A stretch of 64,000 nucleotides of DNA, taken from positions 62,001 through 126,000 of the forward strand of contig MOWL01000074.1 of NCBI GenBank assembly GCA_002110485.1, in the 5' to 3' direction. Below the pieces are notes generated by a model. It made no database searches. It worked only from the letters and a program-made list of their open reading frames with translations, and was not told where the DNA came from. The translations under genes were made by a program, and so were the position numbers. Each line of letters opens with the position of its first letter. Position 1 is the stretch's first letter. Source of the stretch: Emergomyces orientalis. Its lineage: Eukaryota; Ascomycota; Eurotiomycetes; Onygenales; Ajellomycetaceae. This document shows positions 33,000 through 46,152 of the stretch, piece by piece.

Positions 33000-35994
33000 A
33001 TGTCACCTATCGCAGAGAATGAGCTCAATAATGCGCCCACCGATTCCAAGGGCGTTATGATGCCCAAAAACGGCATTCCCAGTAAGTGGTTTATGTTTTG
33101 ACTTCATGTTTTATATTTGTATGTTCATTTGGTCTTTGAATACAGATGTTGTTTGCTTTTGCTTCTAGTATTGTTAAAAATTGTACTATTGGTTTTATGA
33201 CATGAAGATTGTTCTGGGGTCAATTTATGTACAAATTGAGCTGTAATGATTCAGAATATACATTCACATTGAATAGCCGTTCTGAATTACTCGTGGCAGA
33301 AGAGAAGGGAAACAAAATATCATGGTTCGGTTATTTTACTGTATAGACAAATTTGTATGAGGTTTAATGTACTCAGTCACGAGCGATCTTCTCTGAGATC
33401 AAACAACATTTTAATCTAGATCTGATTAACTGACCCATAATAGCAGAAGATACCGAGCCAAGAGTAGAAGCATCCGATCCACAAGGTCAACCCGTGAACG
33501 GAGAATCCCCTGGTCACTCTGGTACAGAAAGTCGATCGCCCAGACAGCATCGTGCCAGTGTAGGGAGGAGGGTAACAGCACGCCCATTGCCGCATCATTC
33601 TTCCAGTTCTCTGAACTCGCTAAGCAGTCAACTCCACAGCCTTAGCTTTGACGCGGTTATTCAAGATGACGACGAGTCCGAAATTCGGCACCATAATAGC
33701 GAAGAAAACCCATATGCTCAGCGTTCGCTGCTCGCCCAAGTCCTCGACTGGTTACAGCACGAGAAAGCCAAGTCTACAGCGCGCAACCCAAGGAAAACTG
33801 GTGCCTCACACGCTCCCTTGCCAGATATAGCCGCCAGAGACGCTGCACATGCTTTAACTCGGGAGGGAAGTGACTCTCAAGCCTCAGAGGGAATGCTGGC
33901 CCTGGAGAAGTTGGAGGAGATTTTAGCGCAATATGCGGCTATTGGGAAAGAGGGCAGTTCATCTGCAGTGATTGGACGTAAGAGCTCGTCATCCTCTCTC
34001 AAGCGTCGAGCTGGTATTAGAGGTTTAAGACGGGGTTCAACATCTGATTCTGATTACTCGGACGCTGATCAACCACCCCCCAGTGCTGATGTTGTCCTCG
34101 ACAACTCCAAAACTCTCTTGTATGGCGGAGGCGAAGCGGACAATGATTTTGGAAACCAAGCGGTGTTGAGCGGTGCCTCAACTAAACACAAAGAACATTG
34201 GTTAAAATTCAAATCTGAAATTGTGCGCTTGACGCATACCCTAGGCTTCAAGGGCTGGAGAAGAATCCCCCTTGAAGACTGTAGTAATATTGAAGTTGTC
34301 CGCCTCAGCGGCGCGCTAACAAATGCTGTATATGTTGTCTCCCCCCCGAAGCATTTACCTCGTCCATCTAATTCGAGTAGTTCGAGTTCGCTCGCGCCTA
34401 GACGCCCTCCCCCGTAAGTCTATGCCATTCAACCACTATTAAGATCTAACGCTTTAAACTAACAAATACTACCAGACCACTTCTATTGCGTATCTACGGG
34501 CCACAAGTGGAACATTTAATCGATCGAGAAAGCGAACTCCATATTCTGCGCCGTCTGGGGAAACGGAATATCGGTCCCCGCGTCCTAGGGACGTTCAAAA
34601 ATGGCCGTTTCGAGCAGTATTTCCACGCAAAAACTCTCACGCCTAGGGACCTTCGCAACCCAGAGACTTCCAAGCAAATTGCTAAGCGGATGCGGGAGTT
34701 GCATGATGGGATCGATCTGCTCCCTGAGGAGAGGGAAAGCGGTCCGTTTATATGGAAAAACTGGGACAAATGGGTTGAGCGGTGCGAACAAGTCGCGTCG
34801 TGGCTGGACAGCGAAATCATCTCCACGCTCAATCAGTCCAAATTTGGAAAGGAATCATGGCGGCGACAGGGCTTTGTATGCGGCGCCACATGGCCAAAGT
34901 TCCGGAAACTGGTTGAATCCTATCGGAAATGGTTGGATACATGCTACGGTGGAGCGGCCGAGATCAATAAGCAGCTTGTGTTCGCGCATAACGACGTGAG
35001 TAAACTTGTTTTGGTTCTTTTTTGTTTTCACTTGGGTCGTTATCATCTAACTCACGTTTGGTAGACGCAATATGGCAACCTTCTTCGTCTCCAGCCTAGC
35101 GGCGAGTCTCCTCTTCTACTCCCTGCCAATGAACATAAGCAGCTTGTAGTTATCGATTTTGAGTATGCGTCAGCCAACACTCGAGGGCTGGAATTCTGCA
35201 ACCACTTCGTATGTTTATATCCACTATGACACGCTGATCATGCTTTTCAACAATTGACTAATTTGTGCTAGACGGAATGGTGCTACAATTACCATGACCC
35301 AGAACGACCGTGGGCCTGCAATACGAAATGGTATCCTACTGTAGAAGAACAGGAGCGATTCATTCGTGCATATCTCACGCATAGGCCACGCATCTTCCAC
35401 CCACCAGAAACCCACAATTCCCAGTCCGCTCCTGTCTCCTCAGCAACCTCGATAAGCACCACTTCAAGCACGGCAGCAACACCAGCATTTCATGCAACAC
35501 ATTCAAATAGCCCTAGAGTATCCCCCTTTATGCTCGACAACCAAGTCCCACCGTTTCCTACCTCATCTGCGCAGGATCATGAGCGGGCCGAGCAAGCACT
35601 GGACCTAGAAGCCCGACGTCTCCTCCGCGAAACTCGTCTCTGGCGTGCAGCTAATTCCGCACAATGGGCGGCGTGGGGGATCGTCCAGGCCAAAGTATCG
35701 GGGATGGAAGAAGCGCTCTTCGCCTCTTCTGTTAATTCTATAACGACCAAGGAACAGTCAGTTGCGGGAGAAGAGGAGAAAGCAGAGGGTAACACTACCG
35801 AGTTGGACCGTAGGAGCGAGGGATCCAGCGACACAATTGACGAGTCTGCGGCGGGCGAGTTTGACTATCTTTCCTATGCTCAAGATCGGGCACTCTTTTT
35901 CTGGGCGGACGTTTTATCGCTCGGGCTTATTAAAGAGGCCGACCTACCTCCTGATATGGCTGACCGGATCAAAGGGCATGTTCTTGGATATTGA
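33000..35994 (+). CDS. Choline/ethanolamine kinase
   Basis: Phosphorylates choline (or ethanolamine) with ATP, the first step of the Kennedy pathway for phosphatidylcholine. Five exons (33000-33081, 33444-34413, 34476-34995, 35065-35208 and 35272-35994) give 812 residues. The kinase core starts near residue 250, with GWRRIPLEDCSNIEVVRLSGALTNAVYVV split over several blocks, RIYGPQVEHLIDRESELHIL, then the Brenner-type loop AHNDTQYGNLL and the choline kinase motif VVIDFEYAS, followed by WCYNYHDPERPW. The first 240 residues are Ser-rich and probably regulatory. A Ser/Ala/Thr-rich insert of about 60 residues interrupts the C-terminal part near HRPRIFHPP. Total length exceeds yeast Cki1 (582 residues) because of these regions. 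The first intron is long (362 nt) and ends in tagcag, a tandem acceptor giving two in-frame forms. The two kinase specificities cannot be separated by eye. Confidence 0.93.
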
Positions 35995-36885
35995 GAGCAA
36001 CGTCCGACGTACGTGAGGGAAAGGATGGGATAATCAGTGATGACAGGTGGTAGTTCGGCAAATCGTGCATCTGCGGCAGGATGTATATTTATGAGTATAC
36101 TGTCCAGACACCTCCATACACACAACGACGAGGCGCGCTCTTTTCTTTTTCCTTTAATAGTATTCTTATTCTTATTTTCTTATTTTCGGATAGCTTTACA
36201 ATTCCATTTTGCATTTTTCCCCATCAGTTCATCTCCTGAAATTGCATTCATAACCGAAATACGCTTTTGCGTACATTCTTCAGGTTCGCTCCTACGATTA
36301 TCCTTTTTCCTACTTCATGTGGTGTTCCTGGAGGGCACCGTTTTACCATTTGCTGTGCGCATTACATCTGTTAATTTTTGACTAATTTCTTTCCTGCCCT
36401 TTCTTTTCATACTCTAGTGTGTTTAATTGGGTAACTTGGAAAGATTGCTCCAGGCGCTACTTATTTCTATTTATTTATGCTGTCCCCCTTTCTCTGGTAG
36501 GATGCCATGATTTTAGCTAAGGCATCAGGAATGGCTTTTTGACCTGGTTTTTGACCATATTCTCAGCTAGCAGTGTCGTTATTTAATCAATAGAGTATAT
36601 TTTTTACATTTATGAGTTACTACGCACGCACACCGTGAAGCTGTCAGTGGAAGCAGTATTTAACAGGCAAGCAAGATAAAGGCGTTTAAGGAACTTTATG
36701 CGAAGCAAAATACGTTCCTAGTATTCCCATAATAAGAGCATCAAACTAGCCAAGAGTGTTAACAAAGGGAGTATGCAACAATACCAGAAGAAAATAAGAT
36801 CCATTTGCCTGAATATCTATAAGGGTAATCCCAACAGAAAAAATATACCAACCCTGTCAAATCATGCTAAGGTTTTCCTCACTCC
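35995..36885. other. Convergent intergenic region, no supported gene
   Basis: About 890 bp between the stop codons of the choline kinase and UCH37-type genes, which face each other. It holds both 3' ends. AT-rich; no gene or repeat of note. Confidence 0.5.
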
Positions 36886-38092
36886 CTACTCCAAATCACT
36901 CCCACCACCTCTCCCCTTCCTCACTTCCAATCTCCGTTGGGTCTGTTTCTTGGCCCCTTCCACCCACTTCTCATATCCTTCCTCACCCTCCTTAATTTTC
37001 ATCCCCACCACCCCCTTGGCCATCTCCCCGATGAACCCGACAAAATTACACCTCCTCAGTGCATTCTCCCATTCCCATGCTCTTCTCTTCCTCTTCTCCC
37101 TCTCCAACATCTCTACATCTCCGATCTCTTGCGCCCTCACCCTCAAATCCCTCACCACTGCCATTAGATTAAACCGAATCTCTCCCTCTGGGTACCTCGC
37201 AATCCTCCTTTGCAACACCTCAATAACCTTTTCCGGAAACGACCCTTCCTCGCACGGCCCATGGCTAATGGGGAACGGCTGCAGCCCATCCAACTCATAC
37301 AAGACGCCATTGAACGGCGTATAGGCTATGAAATGGTATAGCTCCGCGTCCTCTTCAGAAACCGGCGGGCGTGAGGTCTCATCTACAAATGGCGAGGCGC
37401 GCGCAAAGGCATTATGCGAGTCGCGAATCCGCGCAGAATTGCTGAGCGCCTCACCGCGCAGGTCTGGCGGGAAGCCCGTTGTGAAGTCTTTGAAGTCGCG
37501 GAGCTCGGGCCCGATGTCGATGCGTGTTTGTGAGGATTGGGAGGCGAAAGAATCTTGGTTGAGGATTACGGAGAGGACGGCTTGCGTGCCGCAGGCGTTC
37601 TGGATCGTTTGAGCGGCGAAAAAGAGTCCATTATCGGTTGCATCGCGGTCGTAGGTGCCATCTTGTGGGGCGGCGGAGTCGCGCGAATGGCCGCTGGCCC
37701 ATTTGAAGAGGAAGATTACGCCGTATACGGGACTATGGGATTGAGGTGGTGGTCGGTTAGTGGGTTGCTTGCACAATGAAAAAACATGAAAAAACAGTGA
37801 TAGGATATGTGGATGGAGGGAAATTCTGTACCTTAATGACCTGATTGTGTCTGCGTCGAGGGATATGAGCTCTTCGAACTGGACGTCCTTGACGCCAAGG
37901 TTTTCTATCAAAGAGGTGAAAACGCCCTGCGTTCAGTAAATGGACACGGTCAGTCAACGGGAATAGTAGCCCGAGCAATCTCTAACAGGGAAAATCGGCC
38001 ATTCTTCATAGTAGGAACCGAGGAAGATGAGCGGACGGAGAGCGACAAACCTCATCTGATTCGATGGTACTCCAGCCTCCAGCGTCCGCCAT
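36886..38092 (-). CDS. Ubiquitin C-terminal hydrolase, UCH37/UCHL5 type
   Basis: Cysteine protease of the peptidase C12 family that removes ubiquitin; UCH37 members bind the proteasome or chromatin remodelers. Three exons (38092-38051, 37926-37832 and 37732-36886) give 327 residues, very near the human UCHL5 length (329). The N-terminus GGWSTIESDEGVFTSLIENL is typical of the family. Next come VYGVIFLFKW, the oxyanion Gln87 and catalytic Cys93 in AAQTIQNACGTQA, then the His in the HFIAY segment and the Asp in LYELDGLQ. The C-terminal 80 residues are helical and basic (ULD/KEKE-like tail). All expected catalytic residues are present. It converges on the choline kinase gene. Confidence 0.95.
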
Positions 38093-39560
38093 GATTCTAG
38101 CGGCTTTCTATATTGGGCAGTTTGCCCTTTTGATCTATTTTCTTGTCAATTTGTTTCCGGGTATCCCGTATTCTATGATAGTCTCTTCAAAATAAGTTAA
38201 CTTGGATTCCGTACCCTTGAGCTTTGTTTAGAGGTCAACCAAAGCTGTGATATCAATGTTTTCATGATAAACGTTGGGAGTTTATGATATCAAAGGCCTG
38301 TTTGCATCTCGACAATGCAAACATGCTATTTGTAGTTTAGCGGAATTGTATCTCCTCCCCCAGCATCAAGGACGAACAGTCTTCTCGCTTTTGCGTTGAT
38401 CAATAAATAAAAACAAGTAAATCTCAGGAAAAAAGACCGACGTTCTCAGTCGAGATAATTATACAACGATTCTCTATGTCAGTGCTGAGGCTAAAAACAA
38501 AATGGCCAACATTAGAGAATGATCATTCTTATTTTTGTGCCTACTAGTACTACCCATGCCGCATGCATCAACCTTTAATGCTATTGCGAAATTTTGAAAC
38601 CGGGCAATAGCTGCAGTATTGGGTACGTGGAATAATGAAGATAGTATTGTACAAAGGGGTCAGGAGTTACTGGACAAAGAGCCCGGATTTCATGGAAAAG
38701 AAAAGCTATATGAAAAGTGAAGTTCGGTTAACTTTCTCGGTATGTTAGTGAACCTCCACTTTGCAATCAATATCTAAGGATATTTCAGTAAGCGTCACAT
38801 TTTCTTGGTACCTAGAGGTTAGAAGAGGGGATGCCTATTATCAGGGTTATAGGCCCATACACATCCATAGGCTGGTTGCAATATCCGGCTCCTGGCTGTA
38901 AGCGTGTGCCTTCGCAGATCGCATTGAGCTTCCCAAACACCCTGATATTCTTGCTGAAGCGGCATATTAAGGGATACGCCCAAAAATACAGCATATCATT
39001 TAAGACAATTACTCGCATCATTGGGGTATTATTGTTTTCAAGGATAATTCTAGATACGAATAAGTCAGGAAACCTATATCGCATATGGGGTCAAATGTGC
39101 GTTTCGGTACTTATGCAGCTTGCAGCAGCACGAAAGGACCCATATTACTATAAAATAAAGTAAAATAAAATAAAATAAATCAGTAAACATCACCCCTCTA
39201 AGATGAGGAAATACAAGTGCTTCGCCCTCGGTTCATTCGATACGGGAACGGATTTCTTCAAGAGCAAAATTGCAGGTTGGAGAGACAATAAGTTTGATTC
39301 TAGAAAGTGTATGCCAACCCCCTAAATCGCTGATCGTGTCCTAAAGGCGTGGCAACTTGGATAAAGTTGGAATGCATTGCGGTGATATCGCCATGAAGCC
39401 CGGGGGAACAACCGGAAAATTTGCTGTGGGGAATGGGGTAAAACGATATATGATAATGGCCAAGATAAAAGGGTGTTGGAAACATCTCAGAGCTAAAGCA
39501 TGAGTAAATTTTACTTCAAACTTGTTTATCAAAATCTTCTTATCCAGTAGCATGACGAAA

Positions 39561-39589
39561 AGAAGAAGAAGAAGAAGAAGAAGAAGAAG
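39561..39589. repeat. (GAA)n microsatellite
   Basis: About nine to ten GAA units in the gene-free 38-44 kb stretch. Confidence 0.9.
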
Positions 39590-40074
39590 GAGAAAGAAAA
39601 CCCAAGAGAGAAAGTTAAGCCCTTGGTGCAGTCAATAATGTTTCGTTCACGAGCGCAGCGCGGCACCGTTGGGCCAACAGATTTTCCCCCATATCAACGT
39701 CCCTCAAATAAAATTTTTTATCTGCTTCTCAAAGATCCATCTTGGGCTCAGGTTGGAGAATTTTCATTTTGGAAAACGACATATCTCCTCTCCCAAATCC
39801 TAGTTTTTTCGTAGCGTAGTTTTCCAATATCGAACTGCTTACCGAATTAACCTTATTTCTGCTTTGCAACAAAGTTCCCCCAGGCGCCAAGTGGTTCAGA
39901 ACGTGATGGCGGTTTCCCCTAGTGGGCGTATCACATAGAGGAAGGCCGGCATTCGACCATCGTCCACTAAATTTGATAGGAACTTCCTACCTTACTCGGT
40001 CTATTCCTTGCAATCACATGCGCATGAACTTGGGGGGGAGGGGGTTAGAATGACAGTCTCCGATTTCTAGTATG

Positions 40075-40098
40075 AAAAAAAAAAAAAAAAAAAAAAAA
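40075..40098. repeat. Poly(A) run
   Basis: About 24 A residues in the gene-free 38-44 kb stretch. Whether it is the tail of an old retroposed copy cannot be told without a genome comparison. Confidence 0.9.
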
Positions 40099-43000
40099 TA
40101 GGATGGAGTGTCCGGTACGTAGGCTGCTTGAACCTGTTAACTGGTTGCCTAAATGCTCTCTTGGGGGAGAGCGGGGATGCACATAGTCCAAACCATTTAG
40201 AAATGCAGGAGGCCCCTGGGATAGTCGGCCAATTATTAAAGTGAGGCATAGCATATCCCTCGCTAATGGAAGGGGAACAACACCCTTGACCAAGAAAGGC
40301 AATGTGGGAGAAGAAGAGGGCTAGGGACATCAGTTAATCAATCAAGGTTCTGGCTACTTTAGTATATCTCGGATAAACAGGAAAATGAGAGGCGAAACGA
40401 TAGATAGGATGTCACTCGAAATACTACCTCCCATGAGCAGAATGATGTCGGATAACGTCAAGTAGAGAAAATAAATCAGGAGAAGTGTTAATCATATCTA
40501 TGATCGGTTGGTTCTAACAATCCAGTATTTCCGAAAGCCTGGGCAGGAAACAGCCCAAGAAACAACATGCAATTTGGAGGATTCCCTTAGTTTTCATGGG
40601 TGCCCTTCTGTGGTCAAGTTCGCGCAAAATCAGAATAGTGGCCAGCATGCGACGCTGAGACCTAAAAAACAAAATGTGAAAATGTCTAAGACGTGTTCCA
40701 ATCAATCAGTAGTGCCACGGTCCCCGTGGGGCAAAACTGGGAAGTAAAACTCTGTATGGATGCACAGCGAATGCACTTTCCGCGAAGAACTAGGAAGGCT
40801 AGCGGCAACCAAATCACCAAATCAAACTCCCGTTCGTTAATTCGAGAGAGGAAAAGACTATGTGAAAAATGAAAGGAGAAGGGTTACCGCAAAATTACAC
40901 AAGACAGGCAAGGACTCGGCTGATTGAGTTAGGTGGCAAAGCTAGGTTGGATTCCATTGTAGCATCGTCGGGAGGGCGCTCCAGCCCTCCATCTGTTCTT
41001 CTCTTTCAACTGAGAAATGTCCTCGAGTATCAGTATCTGATTGCATGGATGTAGAAAGTTAGGAGAATGACCGACCAGTCCTGAAGGACCAGTCACCCTC
41101 AGGGGAAGTCATGCTGTCGATATTCATGCAGTCCCCAACTCAGACCGCCACTGTGACCATCTAAGACATCGTCAAATACTGAGATGCTAAATTCTAGGAT
41201 GGTTCCCACAAAATCCGTCGAATAGGGTCCCGACGGCTAGATCATCAGGATAGAGGCCCACGATTGATCGAATGCAACGCTTGTTAAGGCCGTTTTTTCA
41301 ACGAGAATGCGAAAAGCGGCAAGTCTCGTAAAGATCCACTAGCTCCAGCACCGTCTTGCAAAATTCGACTCGGCCGGTATGATGCAGGAAACTGCCTCTG
41401 GTTCCGAAAAGGGCAAGCAAATATTCCGCTATTCTGCAGACGTCTCGCCTAGAATGACCCAATTCAGAGGCATGACTTTTCAGTCAAGCTGATACAAATT
41501 GCATCCTTGAAAGTGTATTCTTCCGCCTTGGCTCCCAGCTCGCTTGAGGTTCCCCACGACCACAACGCCTGTGAATGGGAGCAATCCTTGCTACATCCAA
41601 TGCTTATTGCCTCTGTTCTCCCACTGAGCAATTACTCAGCATGTGGAGTCCTAGTGGAGGCAATGCAGACAGGTTTCAAGAGATCAGCACGGTCGAAGTG
41701 CGTGGAGAGTAGGTGCTTTACCAAAGACATCTCTTCAAGTCCGCATAGATTTCCAATGCCTTGCTATCAACTGCTTCTCACACAGCCCCCAAGCTGACAT
41801 TTCGACAAGTGTATCAGCATTTTGAAACAATGCTTAATTGCGGGGAGGGTGTGAAGAGAAATGCACGGTCCACAGCCCCACACAGCTCTCAATTTCGTCA
41901 CGGGTATTATGTTTGTTGGATGATGCAAGGGGAGAATCTGAACAGTGGTTGACCATTCTTCGAGGAGGACTGGCAGTGCAAAAGATCGAGACCCCAAAGA
42001 GAAGGTGATTCCCCAAAGCGGTTAGCCTGAATGGGGAGCCGCAGTCTGCCTTGCGCCAAAAATAGAAATGCGGCCGCAACTCAAAACAAGAACAAAGTGT
42101 ACTAGCGTGCTCGGTTCCTTGGTTCACTTTCTGAGCATCTTTGGCGACGATATCCGATCTAGTTGCCTCGGTAGGTATCGATCGATCTTGGCAGATTTTC
42201 AATTTGATGACACTCCATGATTTAATTTTCAAGGCGACCATCCCCTCTACTCATCATTATCATGGGAGGCTGAGCTTAGCTTTTATTTCTTCCATTCCCT
42301 AATAACATATTACAAACTTGCGCTCAAGCTGCATGTAGCCTCAACTTGATTTTTCCCGTTCGCGATCGGGCACACACCACTCCAGATCTCCACTAAGCCT
42401 ATTTCCAATCTTAGCGATATCTCGTATAAAGGTCCAAGCCCCACCGATGATTTTGACAGCAACGGTCAAAATAATAGGCGTCACTAGGCGCGTCCCGCTT
42501 CTTCAACTTTTTTCCCCACAAAGGGAACGTGTCCTGATAAGCTAACATAGCCACGGCAAGGCTTTCTTCGGGAATGGCGCTGTACCTGACACGACATCCC
42601 GAGCTTCATTTCTTTTTTCTCTTGAAGTAAATTCTCGGAAACGAAGTAAGCAAGGTATGTGCCTGTAGGCAGACGCTCTGGTTAGAACTAGAAGCCTACA
42701 AGTCCTTTTGGCCAGACCTGCAAACCCATTGGATCGCTCGGCCCATCTCACCTTTCACAGCCTTCTTGAATTACAAAGCGAATAATCAAGGTCTAGTCCC
42801 TTGCCGTTCCATTTTCCGTAACCACCCACTTCGTCCGCACTAGGGATATGAAGTATGCAGAAAACGAGCAAGTATCTACCCCTGAACCTTGATGGTTTGA
42901 AACGTTCCCAATACCACGTTCGGACTAGTCGAGGATACCGCCCTGCATGCAAACGAGATGCAGTCATGCTCTCCACCAATGATAATTTCACCATGGTTCG

Positions 43001-44175
43001 ATGTGGTTCGTTCGACTATCTGACGTTTGTCACCGAAAACGCTAAACGGCCTTTGCTGCGGATTGATCTACAATCTGAAACGTAAGAAATTTTAAGGCAG
43101 CTTGTCTTGTATATGCATATTAATGGGAAATTAAAATTTTTGTTTCAGAAACTGTTGAACTATACAATTTTACGCACGGTTGTCTTCACATACCGCCCAG
43201 ACGATTAAAATCTTCCCCCCAAACTGAACATAGAAATGACGAGGTTCCAATCAATCGATTTATCTTGAAAGAAAGTAATCATTTACGAATGTGTAGTACA
43301 ACGTCAATAACAACCTGCGAGGACAAGGAGCCGTAAGAAATATAGAGGATATACCCATGAAAGAACTTAAAAAGGTGGTATGCTTAAATTTTCCGTGAAT
43401 GGCTAGGAGCAAGAGAGCACATTTTATTTTCAAAGAGATCGTGAATAAATATAAACAAAGAAACAAAATGAATTCCTAAGAAATATCCCGTGGAAGATCA
43501 GAAGAGTGGTGAACTGAAACAAAAAAGGGGCAACTCGTATATATCTGTTTTCATGATCGCAAATTGGAGAGGTATGAAAATGGTTTGTAGTAAAATAAAG
43601 TAATCAGTAGTTCGCTTCCATTATTGCTGCTTAAGTGATTCCCCAAATATAACTGTAAAATGCGGGTATGGGAGAAGAGAAATGTCCTGTATCAAAATAA
43701 ATATGCTCCCAAAAAAAGAATTACTGTCTGAATAAGTCAACGAAAAAAATGAAGAATAAAACCTCCCATTCGTTATAGCCGTCGATATAGTCGTCATATA
43801 TAGAAAATGGCCTATCAATCCTCACCGCAAATTCGAGTAAGTTAAGTCCACCACGACGCAGACGTTTATTATTTTCGCAGTTCGACGAATAGGGGCGAAG
43901 AGAATAATATTTTGAATGTGTAATTGGATTTTCGGGGTATCCGGGGGTAAATATGTGTAGGAAAGGTGCTAGTAAGGCTTCGCGTACGAGCCACGGCGTG
44001 ATGCGGATGGGTCCCTGGATTTCCATGAAATGGAAATAAAAAAAGACTCAGCCGCATAATTCTTGCCATGTGTGTGTGTGTATGAATGTGTTTTCAAGTG
44101 ATTCTTAGCTTTGGGGGGTTGTGTTGTGAGTGAGAAATTGGGGTGGGTGGATCGTGTGCAATGTGGAATCATGGA

Positions 44176-46152
44176 TCAAGTCCAGCAGAGTTCGGGAATC
44201 ACCAACCCTCCTGACACGCTGAGTGTGGGAGACTCATTGAAGTCTGCCCCCATAACTGGTGATCCATTTATTAGGTTTCCTAAGTATGCAGGATTGAAAA
44301 TTGGCGAGTGGGCTTGTGGATTATGCTTGTAGTCACCCCCAACCCGATCATCAGTGTGGTCAGGATGTAGTGTTGGCGAGGTGGTGTAGACTTGTGATTG
44401 TCGCCGGGAGGTGATAATTGTTGGCATCTGGTATGGGGAAGCAACGATCGCGGGAGTGAGGGGGGAGTGGAGTGGCGATGTAGTGTAAGCTGAGTAGCCG
44501 GAACCGGTCGACGGAGAGGTGGATGAGAGATGAAGATTTGGTAGCGCATGATATGGGCTGTGCGAGCCAGAAGAGTACGTATCGAAGGAGTTTCTCGGCG
44601 ACCACTGGAGACGGCTTCGGTATTCCGCGACAATCTCGCATGGCAGCTCCATCAGGCTTAGAGCCAACGGTATTTCGGGAGCAAATGGTTGAGAGGCTTT
44701 CCTGGTGTGAAGGATTCTTCGAATATCTTCGATTGGAAGCACAGCCATGGTGCCAAGGTAGGAGCCTCCGATTTCAGGGAAAATAGGCTCTAACGCCAAT
44801 GCTACTCCAAAAAATTGAGAGAGCACAGCGAGCGCACCGAGGTCTGTTTCTCCGCCTCTAAGCATAGCTGGGGGAAGCCAAAAGAGCCACGTTCGTAGCG
44901 GCTGTAGTCTCTCGAAAGCTCTATCCGGCGATTGAACAGGCATATCGTCTCGCAATTGTTGAACAAAATGCAGTAAATCAGTCACTCTTTGATAGTGTTC
45001 CTGATTGTGAGAAAGTCGCTGGTGGATGTTCAACAAGCTTCCCAGGACACGATCTAGTCTCATTAAATCTTCGTCTTGGAATTGGCCCATCGCTCCTGAA
45101 TAGCCTGGAGTTACTGGCGTTCTCGCACTTCGAAAGGCCCTCTGGGAATCCATGAATCTTGCCAATTCTGACTCTTCCTTCCACCACGGTTGCATCGAGT
45201 TAAGTACCTATGGATGGGGTCAGATTCCACTGAGAAAAAAGGGCGACACTAGCTAAGGCAGAAAGAAGTTCACTCCTTACAGTTGAGACACCCTGCTGAA
45301 GCGAAGCCCAGCTCCTCCTATTCGGAAATTCCGGTTAGCCCACGCTCCAAATTTGTTCAACGAAGGATTTTGCTTGCCATTCTGTTGCTTGCCAAGATAG
45401 AAGCATCGATGCTGCTAATATGGCATCTGAATTTTCCCGTGAGAAAGCACCAATTGCTTCATGGAGACCCTTCAAGGCTACACCCCGATGGTGATAAGCA
45501 AGGTTTTCGGTTTCTAGGTTCTGGGTCATCCAGGCCAGATGGGAAGCTGACAGCGCAAGAATCGCACTCATGACAAATTCATTCGACAATGCAATAGCCA
45601 AAAATCTAAAATTCCAGAATGTTAGGGTGATAGATGCCATTAATCAAATAGAACGATCAACTCACATGGGCATTTTCTGGGCCCAGACTGTACAGTTACT
45701 GTAGCCTCGTCGATGTAGGTCAATTGAAAGTCCGGCGATGTGGTGAATAAGGCGCAAATCAGTCCGCGAAAACTTAAACCAATATGCTCTAGAGCTGAGT
45801 TGGAGTTCAGGGAATGGCGGGTTTCCAGTCTTCAACCAGGCATCGATTTCGATATCAATCTCTGGAGACATGAGAAGATCCGGTCCTGTCCTCGGGGCCA
45901 TTGCTTGCTCTTGGGGGATAACATTGTCCATGTAATCACAACGACAATTGTGTTTTGTGCAATTCCGACTACACAATGATAATGTTAGTTTGTTGGTGCC
46001 ATTTTCACATTCCTCCACTTATTTTGTAGAAGGAATACCTACCATTGTGGAGTGGTCTCGTCACATCGAATATGCCGTCTCTTACAAGTCTTGCAGCCCT
46101 TCCTGGATTTCGTGTGGCTCTTGCGTGGTGGTCCACCTCCAGGCCCAGCCAT
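44176..46152 (-). CDS. Zn(II)2Cys6 transcription factor, UPC2-like
   Basis: Predicted nuclear regulator of 569 residues. Five exons: 46152-46043, 45968-45666, 45605-45378, 45317-45281 and 45207-44176. The N-terminus is GPGGGPPRKSHTKSRKGC, then the zinc cluster CKTCKRRHIRCDETTPQC continuing RNCTKHNCRCDYMD; intron 1 splits the fourth Cys codon. The body has the helical region typical of this subfamily (DLLMSPEIDIEIDAW, RTDLRLIHHIAGLS, SASHLAWMTQ, ALKGLHEAIGAFSRENSDA, ASMLLSWQATEW). The next junction requires a GC-AG intron (45377-45318) to give WRSWASLQQGVST, followed by a 37-nt exon and then VLNSMQPWW. The C-terminal 120 residues are Ser/Pro/Thr-rich. The domain order resembles UPC2-type sterol regulators, but a role in sterol control is only an inference. 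It has 13.6 kb upstream without a gene. Confidence 0.9.
45318..45377 (-). other. GC-AG intron of the UPC2-like gene
   Basis: A 60-nt intron with donor GCAAGC and acceptor ATAG, and a CTAAC branch-point-like site near its 3' end. No GT donor near this position restores the frame, whereas the GC donor makes a continuous family-like protein (ATEWRSWASL). Confidence 0.8.

Larger units (their letters stand above)
38093..44175. other. 6.1 kb region with no supported gene
   Basis: Lies between the start of the UCH37-type gene and the stop of the UPC2-like regulator. Frames of up to 110-135 codons occur on both strands but none shows a recognisable domain. Simple repeats: (GAA)n at about 39561-39589, a 24-base A run at 40075-40098, and short ATAAA repeats near 39156-39177. 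Base composition is not extremely AT-rich, so I cannot call it RIP-mutated transposon sequence by eye. It may hold degenerate transposon, non-coding RNA or regulatory sequence. Confidence 0.5.

Noticed and set aside
38812..39163. Overlapping frames of 90-110 codons on both strands
   Set aside because: No recognisable protein sequence and no splice partners.
41507..41797. Plus-strand frame of 96 codons
   Set aside because: No domain, no conserved-looking motif; chance length for this composition.
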